Below, in pieces: positions 27,174 through 36,839 of a DNA stretch of 64,000 nucleotides (position 1 is its first letter; each line of letters opens with the position of its first letter). Under the pieces are notes generated by a model that worked only from the letters and a program-made list of their open reading frames with translations, did not search any database and was not told where the DNA came from. The stretch comes from GCA-2683135 sp964507445 (GTDB taxonomy: Bacteria > Planctomycetota > GCA-002687715), in NCBI GenBank assembly GCA_964507445.1, contig CAZDQF010000003.1:1-64000 (forward strand), given 5' to 3'. The position numbers were made by a program, and so were the translations under genes.

Positions 27174-27800
27174 ATGGACCCCGGCCCTCCCGACACCCCC
27201 AGGCCGAACCACCAGGACACGGAGTGGTTCACCACCACCACGATCATGGGGCAGCTACGGGACGGGGACCACACCGCCTGGCACGCCTTCGTCGAGCGCT
27301 TCCGGGCCCCCGTGGTCTCCTTCGCCAAGGGGATGGGGCTCCACGAGGGCGACGCGGAAGACGCCGCCCAGGAGACCATGGACGCCTTCGTCCAGGCGAT
27401 CCAGGCCGGCCAGTACGACCGCGACAAGGGCCGCCTCTCCTCCTGGCTGTTCGGCTTCGCCCGCAACACCATCCTTTCGAGCCAACGCCGCAACCAGAAC
27501 CGCAAGGACAGGCAATCCGCCGACACCGGCTACTGGCGACGTCTCCCCGACGACGAGGCCGTCGAGTGCGCCTGGGACCGAGCCTGGGAAGAGGAGGTGG
27601 CGGACGCCTGCCTCAAGCAGCTCGAGGCGGAGCTGGACGAGAAGCACTTCGCCGCCTTCAAGCGCATCGCTCTCGACGGCGAGGCCAGCAAGGCCGTGGC
27701 CTTCGAACTCGGGATCAGCGACAGCACCGCCCGCGTGGTGAAGTTCCGGGCGCTGAAGCGCCTCGCCGAGCTCCGCGCTCAGTACGACGCCACGGACTGA
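27174..27800 (+). CDS. ECF-type RNA polymerase sigma factor
   Basis: This 208-residue protein has a sigma-2 region (about 40-105, with DAEDAAQETMDAFVQAI and WLFGFARNTI) and a sigma-4 helix-turn-helix (about 160-200, ASKAVAFELGISDSTARVVKFRALKRL). This is the layout of extracytoplasmic-function sigma factors. No anti-sigma gene is adjacent. The start is uncertain: the best Shine-Dalgarno (27148-27155) lies 18 nt before this ATG and better fits an out-of-frame ATG at 27161; an in-frame ATG at 27246 is the alternative. Confidence 0.88.
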   Translation: MDPGPPDTPRPNHQDTEWFTTTTIMGQLRDGDHTAWHAFVERFRAPVVSFAKGMGLHEGDAEDAAQETMDAFVQAIQAGQYDRDKGRLSSWLFGFARNTILSSQRRNQNRKDRQSADTGYWRRLPDDEAVECAWDRAWEEEVADACLKQLEAELDEKHFAAFKRIALDGEASKAVAFELGISDSTARVVKFRALKRLAELRAQYDATD

Positions 27801-27818
27801 GGGGTCAGCGCGCGGACG

Positions 27819-29507
27819 TCACAGACCGAGCCAGAGGTAGCCGCCCCCGGCGGGGCTGAAGATCACAGACGACAGGGTCCCGGGGGCGAGGGACGGGCAC
27901 ACGCCCGCAGCACCCGCCGGGTGGAGGTCGTAGAGCATGTCCGTGGGGAGGGCCGGAGCGCCGGTGCCGCCGGACGTGAACAGAGTGGTGCCAGGGTCAG
28001 TGGCGCCGACGGCCAGCCCGCCGCTGATGCCGAAGAACTGCGCGTCACCGGCGGCGGAGCCCACCACCGCGGGGTTGTTGCCGATGCCCGTGAGGCCGTC
28101 CAGGGTCAGGTCGCCGTTGTTGGTGTCCATGACCACGGCGAAGGTGTTGGGGGCGGCGGATTGCCCGTAGTAGATGACGCCGTTGTAGTTGACCCGGACC
28201 ACTCCGGGAGCCGACGAGTCCACGGTGATGTTGCCGCCACCGCTCACCGGATGGGGGTTGAGGTCCGTCCAGAAGCCGGCGAAGGGGTTGTCCGTCAACG
28301 CCTCGCCGACGCTGGGGGAGAAGTCGCTGTCGGCGGCCCCGAACACCACCCGCCCGTTGGAGGACACGTGGAACTCGGTATAGACGGTTCCGTAGTAGAA
28401 GTAACCGGGGGAGCAGAACTCGGTGAGGAAATTGAATGTGGTGGAAGCGTCGTCGCCACCCGGACCGCCAATGGGCAGGGCGTAAGAGCTCACGATCTCG
28501 AGCTCCACCGCCTGGCTCAAGGAGAACCCATCCGCGCTACCCGGGTCCACCACCCCCATCTGTCCCGCGAGGGTCAGGCTCACGGGCGCGGTGAAGAACC
28601 CGAGCGACTGACCCGGAGCCGCCAGGGGGTTGGACGCCAAGGGCGCGACGCCCCCGAACACCCATGACCCCAGAGGGTCCGTGAGGTCCACGTTGAGGAG
28701 CTGCCCGCTACCCGTGGTGACGCCGCCCGCGTTGGCCGGCACCGCCGGATTGGGCTGGGTCCAGATGTCGAACCCCGTGACCGCGAGAGCGGTCTGCAGA
28801 TTGAGGGTGGCCGCGGAGCTGGTGCAGATGCGCAGGCTGCCGGCGGAGGCGCCGCCGGCTACGGCCCCGTTCACGTCCATGGATGCGTTGGGTTGGTTCA
28901 CCTGGAACTGGGGCGCGCCGAGGGTGAACCGCATGTTGGGGCGGGCCAGCGGCGACCAGCTCGCCGTCGGGGCCACGCCGGCGTTGCCGCAGACCCCCGT
29001 GGCGTCCGCCCGATAGAGCAACGTCGCGTTATAGCCGACGGTCGTCTGATTGAAGATGGCGTTGACGGAGAACGCCGGGTTCTGGTGGCAGGTCTCCACC
29101 ACGATGTTGTCGGTCCCGTTCCAGACGAACGGGGTGGGGAACGGGTGGGTGTTCCATCCCGTGGTGCTGGTCCAGAACGGCGACAGGTGCACGGACTGGA
29201 GGCCAGTCTCCCAGGCCACCAGGGAGGTGGTGGTGGAGTGCCCGATCTTGACCTCGAAGTCCCATAGGGCGCCGCCGGGGGTGACCACGTCGAACGCCAG
29301 GGCGGTGACGGGCCCCGGTGGCATCCCCGCAGCGATCAGCTCGGAAGCGGGGACGAGAATCTGGTGACGGGAGCCCCAGTACCAGTTGCCGTAGGGGGCG
29401 GGATAGCTGGTGGTGGTGTTCACCGCGGCGCCGGTTCCGATGGTGACGGTCTGGGCGGGGACGAGGACCGAGGAGCAGCAAACAGCGATCAAGCAGATGA
29501 CGCGCAT
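27819..29507 (-). CDS. Secreted beta-rich protein, unknown function
   Basis: This 562-residue protein has a signal peptide (residues 1-19, MRVICLIAVCCSSVLVPAQ). It then reads as beta-rich with many Gly, Thr and Asn, including WYWGSRHQILVPASELIAAG and VVETCHQNPAF. The second half contains a GQMGVVDPGSADGFSLSQAVE segment that resembles the recurrent module seen in other secreted proteins here. No enzyme motif is visible. CAGGGAG lies before the ATG at 29507. It diverges from the next gene. Confidence 0.8.
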   Translation of the reverse strand: MRVICLIAVCCSSVLVPAQTVTIGTGAAVNTTTSYPAPYGNWYWGSRHQILVPASELIAAGMPPGPVTALAFDVVTPGGALWDFEVKIGHSTTTSLVAWETGLQSVHLSPFWTSTTGWNTHPFPTPFVWNGTDNIVVETCHQNPAFSVNAIFNQTTVGYNATLLYRADATGVCGNAGVAPTASWSPLARPNMRFTLGAPQFQVNQPNASMDVNGAVAGGASAGSLRICTSSAATLNLQTALAVTGFDIWTQPNPAVPANAGGVTTGSGQLLNVDLTDPLGSWVFGGVAPLASNPLAAPGQSLGFFTAPVSLTLAGQMGVVDPGSADGFSLSQAVELEIVSSYALPIGGPGGDDASTTFNFLTEFCSPGYFYYGTVYTEFHVSSNGRVVFGAADSDFSPSVGEALTDNPFAGFWTDLNPHPVSGGGNITVDSSAPGVVRVNYNGVIYYGQSAAPNTFAVVMDTNNGDLTLDGLTGIGNNPAVVGSAAGDAQFFGISGGLAVGATDPGTTLFTSGGTGAPALPTDMLYDLHPAGAAGVCPSLAPGTLSSVIFSPAGGGYLWLGL

Positions 29508-29745
29508 GGTGACTCCCTGCGTTGAGTTGGGGACGAGATGGGAAGCGCTTGGAACCCGGTCATCGTAGGCCTCTCCAGCGCGGGACGCCACGAATCCCTG
29601 GCCCCGTCCTCCACGATCACCGAGCATCAGCGCCCCCTCCTGACCGGGACCGGCCCAGGACGAGGCGACAACGGCGCCGTGATAGGATCGAGAGGTTCGG
29701 CCCTGACAGCGTTTACATCGCATCTTCCCTCGGAGTCACACCACC

Positions 29746-31431
29746 GTGCGCGCGCTCTTGTTCATGCCTTTGCTAAGCCTCTGCTCCGCCGCGTTACTGG
29801 CGCAGCTGCCCCCCCAGTCCCTCTGGGTCGGGGGCCACGCCATCGCCGGACCCGTCGGGCAACGAGGCGCCGTACGAGACGGCGGCGGCAACCTGTTGTG
29901 CATGGTGATCGATCGAGGAGGCGGCTCCCAGGACGCCCTCACGATCCTGAGGTCCACGGACGGCGGACAGACCTGGTCCAACTTCCTCGCTCCCGTCAAT
30001 GACGCCACCTCGGGACTGACCGGGTCCAACCGCGCCAATCAGGCGGTGATGGCGGTGGATGACCAGGATCGCCTCCACGTCTCCTGGCAACGGGCTCACT
30101 ACCCCAGCGACTACGAGCAGTTCTATCGCAACATTGACCTGACTACGGGGTCCATGTCGCCCATCGTCAACGTCAACACCCTGCTCTCCATCCCCCTCAC
30201 CTCCCGATCCAACGCCCAGGCCATCCAGGTGGGCCCCGCCGGATACGTGTGGATGACAGGGCCCACCACCAGCAACTGGCGCGAGCAGCTGCTCAGGAGC
30301 ACGCAGCCCTACGGCGCCGGCGGCGGGTTCATCAGCGTCGGCGGCGTGTCCCCGGCCAATCAGGCGCAGAACTCGCGGCTCGCCTTCGACGCCACCGGCG
30401 TGCTCCACGCCATCTACTACGCCCTCCCTTACATCAAGCACCGCTCCTACGACCCCGCCACGTCCACGTGGAGCCTGGTGTCCAACGTGGCGGCCCACGG
30501 CGGCGGCAGCATGGCGCGGGCGTTCGACCTCCGAGCGGACCTCCTGGGTGGTGTTCACGCCATCGCCATGGTGAACACCACCGCCAGCGGCACCAGCATC
30601 AACCCGGAGCTGCAGTACGCCCGCTGGGACGCCGCCGGCGGATGGGTCGGCGGCGACGTGGTGGCCTCGTGGACCCAGGCCCAGATCACGGCATCCAACG
30701 GCTCCCTCAACAACATGCGCACCGCCGGCCTGGCGGTGAACGAAGCCACCGGGGACGTGTTCGTGGTCATGCGGGACTTCGGCGCCGGCGCCGGTTCCCT
30801 GGTCATCGTCCGCAAGGCGACGGGGGAGAGCGCGTTCCACCTCACGCGCACCCTCACCGCGCCCAGCCAGCTCCGGGACGACTATCACGCCCCGTTCTTC
30901 ATCGGCGCCGAGAACCCGGCCACGGGCCTCACCCTGTCCGACCTGCAGGTATTCTGGCGTCAGGGAGCCACCGGGACCCAGTTCAGCGCCTGGCACGCCC
31001 AGCACCCGGGCACGCCCCTGGCCGCGGCGGTCACCCTCGGCGCCGGCTGCGCCGGCACCAGCGGGTCGCCCCTGGTCATCGACGCCCCGCCACCGATCCT
31101 CGGCTCCACCGCGTGGGCCGCGTCCATCTCCGGAGGGCCTCCCGGCGGCCTGGCCTCCATCTTCGCCACCCCTCAACCGGGCCCCGCGCCGCTGGCCTTG
31201 GGCGCGGGCTGCACGATCTACCTGGACCTCTCCCTGGTGTCCGTGTCCAACCCGCTGCTGGGACCGCTGCCCCTCGACGCCACCGGTTCGTTGACGATCC
31301 CCTACAGCGTCCCCGGCACGCCGGGCACCGCCGGTTCTCGGATCACCGCCCAGGTGGCCGTGTCTGATCCGGGGGGGACCCCGTTCGGCCTGGTTCTGAG
31401 CAACGGCCTGGACCTGTTCTTCGGCTGGTAG
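29746..31431 (+). CDS. Secreted BNR-repeat-like protein with C-terminal module
   Basis: This 561-residue protein has a signal peptide (about 1-19). An N-terminal beta-propeller-like region includes the Asp-box-like STDGGQTWSN (residues 69-78) and several 'WxxA' strands (for example HVSWQRA), as in sialidase-like BNR proteins. Sialidase catalytic residues could not be identified. The C-terminal 140 residues (from about 420) have GAGCAGTSGSPLVIDAP, GAGCTIYLDLSL and PFGLVLSNGLDL, the beta-sandwich type shared by other proteins here. The start is GTG at 29746; an in-frame ATG follows at 29764. Confidence 0.78.
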   Translation: MRALLFMPLLSLCSAALLAQLPPQSLWVGGHAIAGPVGQRGAVRDGGGNLLCMVIDRGGGSQDALTILRSTDGGQTWSNFLAPVNDATSGLTGSNRANQAVMAVDDQDRLHVSWQRAHYPSDYEQFYRNIDLTTGSMSPIVNVNTLLSIPLTSRSNAQAIQVGPAGYVWMTGPTTSNWREQLLRSTQPYGAGGGFISVGGVSPANQAQNSRLAFDATGVLHAIYYALPYIKHRSYDPATSTWSLVSNVAAHGGGSMARAFDLRADLLGGVHAIAMVNTTASGTSINPELQYARWDAAGGWVGGDVVASWTQAQITASNGSLNNMRTAGLAVNEATGDVFVVMRDFGAGAGSLVIVRKATGESAFHLTRTLTAPSQLRDDYHAPFFIGAENPATGLTLSDLQVFWRQGATGTQFSAWHAQHPGTPLAAAVTLGAGCAGTSGSPLVIDAPPPILGSTAWAASISGGPPGGLASIFATPQPGPAPLALGAGCTIYLDLSLVSVSNPLLGPLPLDATGSLTIPYSVPGTPGTAGSRITAQVAVSDPGGTPFGLVLSNGLDLFFGW

Positions 31432-31465
31432 CCTCCGCGCCGCGCCCCCGGGTAGCATCGTCACC

Positions 31466-33265
31466 ATGACCGCACCGAAACGAGCGCGGGTCGTCGCCGC
31501 CGTGTCCTCCCTCGTCCTGCTCCTCGGAACGGTCTCTGGCCAGCAGCAGGCGGCGGTGGACAAGGCCATAGACACAGGGGTCGATTACCTCCTTCGCGCC
31601 CAGGCGGTGGACGGGTCCTGGCGAAGCTACAACCCCCAGACTCCCTGTGGCGTCACCGCCCTGTGCACCTACACCTTGCTGAAGTGCGGCCTGGAGTCCG
31701 ACCACCCGGCGATCGCGAGGGGCATGGCGTTCGTCCAGTCGTTCCCTGCGATGCGCACTTACGAGGTCGGCCCCGCCCTCATGGCCTGCCACGCCCTGGA
31801 CAAACGCCACCGACCTCGCCCGCTGATCAAGAAGCTGACGAAGCAGCTGCTCTCGACCCTGCAACGAACCGGGTGGGGTTACCCGTCGAACTACATCAAC
31901 ACCAACCCCATCTACGCCGACACCTCCAATACGCAATACGCATTGCTTGGCCTCCGGGCCGCCGTGGCCATGGGGGAGTCGGTCCCCAAGAGCAAGTGGC
32001 GTCAGATCGCCCAGGCGGTCATCCGGCGGCAAGGCAGGAGCGGCGGGTTCGGCTATCAGAACAGCGAGAAGCCCACCGGCGCCATGACCGTGGCCGGGCT
32101 GACTTCGCTCGTGATCTGCGCCGAGGCGCTCCCGACCCGGGACGGCCTCGCCGGCAAGATCCGGGCTGCCCGCAAGAAGGCCATGGACTGGCTGGAGAAG
32201 AACTGGTCCGTGGAGCGCAACGTCGCCTTCCCGAAGTCGACCAAGGAGACTGACCGCTGGATCTTCTACCACCTCTACGGGCTCGAACGGCTCGGCGCTT
32301 ACCTGGACGCAGACCGGATCTGCGGACACGACTGGTACGCGGAGGGCCTGCCGGTGGTCCTGAAGGCGCAGACCACCGACGGGTCGTGGCTGAAGATCAT
32401 GCGCGAGGCCGACACGTGCTTTGCTCTGCTCTTCCTGCGGCGAGGATCCAGGACTACCGGGTTGGCGCCGCGGGTCAGGGTCCAGCGAGCGGCGGAGCTC
32501 AAGCACCCGGTCACCATCGGCACGGACGGCCGCCACCCGGCGAAGGTCTGGATCAGAAAGGGCGGCGCGGAGTTCCGCCGCATCCTGGACAAGGGGATGA
32601 CCCCCACACGGCTCATCTGGACGGTGGATGAGAAGGAGGTGGAGGCCGCCCCCGTCAACGCGGACCGCCCACTGGAATCTCACGTCCTCGAATGGGCCGC
32701 CACCGGCAACGGCGCATACACCGTCAAGGCTGTCCTTGTCTTCGGATCCGGGGACGCGGAGACCAAGTCGAAGGTCTCCTCGAACCCGCTGATGATCAAG
32801 GTGGACAACATCTCCGACCCGGAATCGGAGGCCGTGGTCGTCGACCTCGGCAAGAACGTGCTGAAGAGCTCGGCGGCCACCGTGACGGCGTCATCCCACA
32901 GCCGCTGGACACGCCCCGAGCACGCCGTGGACGGGACCCTGGCGCGGGGATGGCTCTGTGCGCCGGATGACAAGGCCCCGTGGATCCGCGTGGAGCTGGA
33001 GGATCCGGTCCGGGCCCGGTCGTGCAAGCTGGTGTTCGCCAAGCGGCCAGCCAAACCGACGAAGGAGGTCAGCCGTCCGCGGTTGATCGAAATCTCCTTC
33101 GATGGCGGCCGCAAGCGTCGCCTCGAGCTCCTGGACTCCAGCAGCAAGAAGCACGAACTGTCCTTCAGCGCTCGCACCATCCGGCGGATCGACATCCGCA
33201 TCCTTGACCGCTATCCGGGCAAGATCGCCTCTCTCGGCTTCGCGGCCATCGAGCTGCAGCGCTGA
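31466..33265 (+). CDS. Secreted alpha/alpha-toroid protein with discoidin-like C-terminus
   Basis: This 599-residue protein has a signal peptide (about 1-25). Residues about 28-330 show the repeated helices of prenyltransferase/squalene-cyclase-like toroids, with QAVDGSW and GGFGYQ turns and PQTTDGSW near the end. A middle region with SGDAETKS follows. The C-terminal 140 residues (from about 460) have VTASSHSRWTRPEHAVDGTLARGW, typical of F5/8-type-C (discoidin) domains that bind carbohydrates or surfaces. No catalytic residues for cyclase chemistry are apparent, so a binding role is likely. It starts 34 nt after the previous gene's stop. Confidence 0.8.
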   Translation: MTAPKRARVVAAVSSLVLLLGTVSGQQQAAVDKAIDTGVDYLLRAQAVDGSWRSYNPQTPCGVTALCTYTLLKCGLESDHPAIARGMAFVQSFPAMRTYEVGPALMACHALDKRHRPRPLIKKLTKQLLSTLQRTGWGYPSNYINTNPIYADTSNTQYALLGLRAAVAMGESVPKSKWRQIAQAVIRRQGRSGGFGYQNSEKPTGAMTVAGLTSLVICAEALPTRDGLAGKIRAARKKAMDWLEKNWSVERNVAFPKSTKETDRWIFYHLYGLERLGAYLDADRICGHDWYAEGLPVVLKAQTTDGSWLKIMREADTCFALLFLRRGSRTTGLAPRVRVQRAAELKHPVTIGTDGRHPAKVWIRKGGAEFRRILDKGMTPTRLIWTVDEKEVEAAPVNADRPLESHVLEWAATGNGAYTVKAVLVFGSGDAETKSKVSSNPLMIKVDNISDPESEAVVVDLGKNVLKSSAATVTASSHSRWTRPEHAVDGTLARGWLCAPDDKAPWIRVELEDPVRARSCKLVFAKRPAKPTKEVSRPRLIEISFDGGRKRRLELLDSSSKKHELSFSARTIRRIDIRILDRYPGKIASLGFAAIELQR

Positions 33266-33276
33266 CGCGACCGCGA

Positions 33277-34260
33277 TCAACCGGGCTTCGAGGTGAACTT
33301 CATCGACCGGTCGCTGACAAACGGCGCGATGCCCTGCTGGTTCGGCCCGGCCTTCAGCCCCAGATCTGAGGGGGAGGGGCCCACCCACCGGGATCGCACG
33401 CCCTCGATGCGGATCGTCCCCTTGGGGTCGAGCTCGACGCATGCCCAGAGCGGCTTCTCATAGGGAGACGTGTAAGCGATCCAGGGGTGAGCCGCGTGGA
33501 CGGCCTTGGGGTAGCTCTCGTGCTTGCGGCTGCCGCCGACCCAGTAATAGGACATGGAGTTGACCTGGACGTGGGGGATCCCCTTCACCGTCACCAGGTC
33601 GTCCAGGTGGTGGTGCCCGCTGAAGCAGGCCAGCACGCGCCCCCACCCCGCCCGATCGTTGGCGGCCTCCAGGATCGCCCGGACCTCGGCGCCGTTGTCC
33701 ACGCCGCTGCCGTTCTCCAGGCTCTGGTGGATGAGCACCAGCACCGGCTCCCGGGTCTGCGCCAGTTGTTCCTTGAGCCAGAGCCGCTGCTGTTCCCCCA
33801 CGTGGCGGGGATAACCCGACGGCGCGTCCGCGTGGCGATCGTTGCCGTCCAGGACGATGAAGCGGAACCCACCGCGGGTGAACGTGTAGTACCCGCGCTC
33901 CAGGCCCATGAACGCCAGGGTGGTGGCCCGGGTCACGTTGCCGTCCATATCGTGGTTGCCGATGACGTCCACGGTCTTCCCCTTGAAGCTCCGCCACACG
34001 TTCATGAACGAACGGTTCTTCTCCTGGGGTTGGCAGAAGTCGCCCATCTGGACGAGGAAGTCCGCCTTGCGCGCCGTCATGGCCTTGACGAAGGCGCCGA
34101 GGCGTTCGTCGGCGTCGTGCATGATGTCCTTGTGGACATCGGCGCAAACGCCGAACCGAACCGGGGAGAGCTCGTCCCGCAGCGCTGACGGGGGCGTGAA
34201 GGTGAGGACCGTGGCGCCGGCAACAGACCGGGCCAGGAAGTCGCGTCGATCCATGCTCAT
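33277..34260 (-). CDS. Exported calcineurin-like metallophosphoesterase
   Basis: This 327-residue protein has a Tat-like leader (MDRRDFLARSVAGATVL) and the metallophosphoesterase metal motifs in order: DVHKD, GDFCQP, GNHDMDG and SGHHHLDD. The family hydrolyses phosphoesters with two bound metals, here outside the cytoplasm. Start at 34260 or 34254 cannot be separated. It converges with the toroid gene, with 11 nt between their stops. Confidence 0.9.
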   Translation of the reverse strand: MSMDRRDFLARSVAGATVLTFTPPSALRDELSPVRFGVCADVHKDIMHDADERLGAFVKAMTARKADFLVQMGDFCQPQEKNRSFMNVWRSFKGKTVDVIGNHDMDGNVTRATTLAFMGLERGYYTFTRGGFRFIVLDGNDRHADAPSGYPRHVGEQQRLWLKEQLAQTREPVLVLIHQSLENGSGVDNGAEVRAILEAANDRAGWGRVLACFSGHHHLDDLVTVKGIPHVQVNSMSYYWVGGSRKHESYPKAVHAAHPWIAYTSPYEKPLWACVELDPKGTIRIEGVRSRWVGPSPSDLGLKAGPNQQGIAPFVSDRSMKFTSKPG

Positions 34261-34315
34261 AGCCCCAATCTACCCGGATTCGGGCCGCGGCGGCGACGAT
34301 CCGGGTCCGCCAGTC

Positions 34316-35158
34316 TCAGCGCAGCAGCAACCGGACGGACTCAGACACCCACCCGCTGTGCCAGTGATGAGCGCGCTGGGGCCCGTCCCGATAGACATGG
34401 GGGACGTCGGCGTCGCTCATGATCCCGTGGAGCGCCTCATGATGGTGGCGGAACCCGGCGCAGTAGCCAGTGAGCACCAGGCGCGGCGGCTCTGGGCCGG
34501 CGGACAGCACGAGCTCGCTGACACGGTAGTCGTCGAAATTGGCCGCCGTGCCGAAGATGGGGCCGCTCCCGTAAGGACCGGGCGCGTCCATCATCATGGG
34601 CGCGTCCCAGGCCGCGGCCCCCGCGAAGGCACCCGGGTGACGCAGGGCGAGCGTGAACGCACCCCAACCGGACTTGCTGAAGCCTAGGAGATAACGGTGG
34701 TTTGCGTCTCCGCCTGCAGGGTAGCGCTGCTCCACGAACGGGATCACGTCCCTCAGGAGGTAGGTCTCCTGTTGCAACGCCGGGTCCGACGGGTGATCCG
34801 CGTACCACGGCAGAGAGGAGAACTCCGGTGCCACGCAGATCAACCGGTACCGGTTGTGAAGGTCATGGCGCCGGATCTCCTCCAGACCGTCGCCGTAGCG
34901 GTCCTCCGCTCCGGGCTCCACCGGCAAGACCAACAGCAGCGGCAGGCGACCCGTGGTCGGCATACGGTCCGGACACAGCACCCGGACGCGGGTCGGCCCT
35001 GCTTGCCGGGACGACCGGAGTTCATGGGCACAGACGCCGCCGGAGCGCGCCGCGGCGTCCCCCAGACGACCGTCGGTCGCGCAGCCGACGACCAGCAGCC
35101 CCAACAGCCCGCACCCTGCTCTGAAGGCACCGACGGAGGAGAAGGCGCGCGGGATCAC
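34316..35158 (-). CDS. Putative esterase lipoprotein (alpha/beta hydrolase)
   Basis: This 280-residue protein has a lipoprotein signal with lipobox LVVGC (Cys26). It shows an alpha/beta hydrolase of the putative-esterase type with nucleophile Ser161 in GFSKSG and a late HHW as a possible catalytic His site. The start is GTG at 35158. It is divergent from the phosphonatase gene and lies downstream of no obvious partner. Substrate unknown. Confidence 0.8.
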   Translation of the reverse strand: MIPRAFSSVGAFRAGCGLLGLLVVGCATDGRLGDAAARSGGVCAHELRSSRQAGPTRVRVLCPDRMPTTGRLPLLLVLPVEPGAEDRYGDGLEEIRRHDLHNRYRLICVAPEFSSLPWYADHPSDPALQQETYLLRDVIPFVEQRYPAGGDANHRYLLGFSKSGWGAFTLALRHPGAFAGAAAWDAPMMMDAPGPYGSGPIFGTAANFDDYRVSELVLSAGPEPPRLVLTGYCAGFRHHHEALHGIMSDADVPHVYRDGPQRAHHWHSGWVSESVRLLLR

Positions 35159-35338
35159 GGCGCCCCCGCGGGAGAGTTGATGAGGGATCTCATGATGTCA
35201 GGAGGGACAGGGGCGCCGATCGCCCGCTCGTCGCAAGAGACTGTCCCCGCCCGTATCCGGGGCCACAAGGGAATCCGGCCGGATTCCGGGCTCGAACTTG
35301 TGTGGCCCGTCGGCCAAGATGGGGCCGAGGAGCGACCC

Positions 35339-36187
35339 ATGAGCAACCCGTCCGACTACGTTTACACCCGCAGCTACCGCGGCAAGGTCCAGGCCCTCGT
35401 CCTGGACTGGAGCGGCACCACCGCAGACGCCTACGTCATCGCGCCCGCGGTCGTGTTCGTTGATGTCTTCGCCGAGCAAGGCGTCGAGATCACCATGGAG
35501 GAGGCCCGAGGCCCCATGGGATTGCGCAAGGACCTCCACATCAAGGCCCTCACGGAGGACCCGGTGATCCGGGAACGCTGGCACGGCGTGCATGGTCGCT
35601 ACCCAGGTCAGGAAGACGTGGACCGCATGTTCACGGACTTCGTCCCGCGGCAGTTGGAGTGCCTGCCCAAGTACACGACCCTCCTGCCTCACGTGGCGGA
35701 GGTGACCCAGGAGTTCCAGAAGAGCGGCATCAAGATCGGCAGCTCTACCGGCTTCACCAGGAGCATGGTGGACATCCTGGAGGCCGCGGCCAGGGAACAG
35801 GGGTACTCCCCAGACGCTTCGGTCGCCGGTGACGAGGTGGAGCACGGCGCCCGCCCCAAGCCGTTCATGGTCTACCGCAACCTGGACCTCCTCGACGTCC
35901 ACCCGATCCAATCCGTCATCAAGGTGGATGACACGGTGTCCGGCGTCGGCGAAGCCCTCGAGGGAGGTTGCTGGGGCGTGGGCATCGCCCGCTACAGCAA
36001 CTACATGAACATCAACACCCTGGATGAGTCGGACTCGCTGAGCGCCGAGGAGATGGACAGGCGCCTCCGGGCGAGCCGCGAGATCCTGCGCAAGTCCGGC
36101 GCCCATTACGTCATCGACGACTTTGACGAGCTGCCTGGGGTGGTGGACGACGTCAACCGTCGCCTCGCACGCGGGGAGCGCCCCTAA
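35339..36187 (+). CDS. phnX: Phosphonoacetaldehyde hydrolase
   Basis: This 282-residue HAD-superfamily protein has nucleophile Asp23 (VLDWSGTT) and a cap Lys64 (GLRKDLH), spaced 41 residues apart, as in the well-studied phosphonatase (Asp12/Lys53). It also has STGFTRSMV and DDTVSGVGEA motifs. PhnX splits phosphonoacetaldehyde to acetaldehyde and phosphate. The ATG at 35339 was chosen from family length; an in-frame extension upstream to 34697 is antisense to the esterase gene. No phnW transaminase gene is seen nearby. Confidence 0.92.
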   Translation: MSNPSDYVYTRSYRGKVQALVLDWSGTTADAYVIAPAVVFVDVFAEQGVEITMEEARGPMGLRKDLHIKALTEDPVIRERWHGVHGRYPGQEDVDRMFTDFVPRQLECLPKYTTLLPHVAEVTQEFQKSGIKIGSSTGFTRSMVDILEAAAREQGYSPDASVAGDEVEHGARPKPFMVYRNLDLLDVHPIQSVIKVDDTVSGVGEALEGGCWGVGIARYSNYMNINTLDESDSLSAEEMDRRLRASREILRKSGAHYVIDDFDELPGVVDDVNRRLARGERP

Positions 36188-36197
36188 GCGACGCCCA

Positions 36198-36839
36198 TCA
36201 GGATCGGGGGAGGCGGAGGCGCCAGCGGGTGTCACCGCCCTCCACGGCGTCCACCTCCAACCCGCCGCCGTGCAGACGCGCCATCGCCCGCGCCAGGTGA
36301 GACTCCACGGACTCCGACGGTTCCGCGTTGACGGTGCGATGTTTCACGGCGATCTCCGCCGTGGCCCCGCCGTCGTCGTCCCTCAAGGTCAGCGTCAGCT
36401 CCTGGTCAGCCACGGTGTTCCGCGCGGCGGCGGTCAGCACCGCGCCGACGGCGCGGGACAGCAGCCTCGCCTCCGCGTTGACAGAGAGCTCTCCAGCGGG
36501 AGCAACGAAGATCAACTTCCGCTCCCGAGTCGGCGAGCGGCCGTTCGCCGTGGTGACGGCGTCAGCGCAGACGCGACCGCAGTCCACGAGTTCGGGATCC
36601 ACGGTCAACAAACCGCGTTCTTGCAGTAGCACATCCACGAGGTCGTCGATCTGCCGCACCAACAGCTCAGCGCTCTCCTCGATGGCCCTGAGAGAGCGGG
36701 CTTGCTCCGGGTTCAGCTCACCGTACAAGCCCTCGCCCATGACATCCGCCAACCCGATGATGATGTTGAGAGGGTTGCGCAGATCGTGCCGGGCCTTGCG
36801 GAGGAAGGCCGCGGGATCTGGTTCAGCGGGGCCGGACAT
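36198..36839 (-). CDS. Degenerate histidine kinase
   Basis: This 213-residue protein has a histidine-kinase dimerisation box with His18 (RKARHDLRNPLNIIIG). The following ATPase region (about 100-210) has an N-box-like stretch but lacks the DxGxG motif expected in active kinases. It may be a phosphotransfer protein or inactive kinase. It starts inside the stop of the HD-GYP gene (TGATG overlap), so the two are coupled. No sensor or TM segment is present. The GTG/ATG choice is clear: ATG at 36839. Confidence 0.75.
   Translation of the reverse strand: MSGPAEPDPAAFLRKARHDLRNPLNIIIGLADVMGEGLYGELNPEQARSLRAIEESAELLVRQIDDLVDVLLQERGLLTVDPELVDCGRVCADAVTTANGRSPTRERKLIFVAPAGELSVNAEARLLSRAVGAVLTAAARNTVADQELTLTLRDDDGGATAEIAVKHRTVNAEPSESVESHLARAMARLHGGGLEVDAVEGGDTRWRLRLPRS

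Noticed and set aside
27041..27859. A rightward 272-codon frame across the sigma factor
   Set aside because: The sigma domains are in the other frame.
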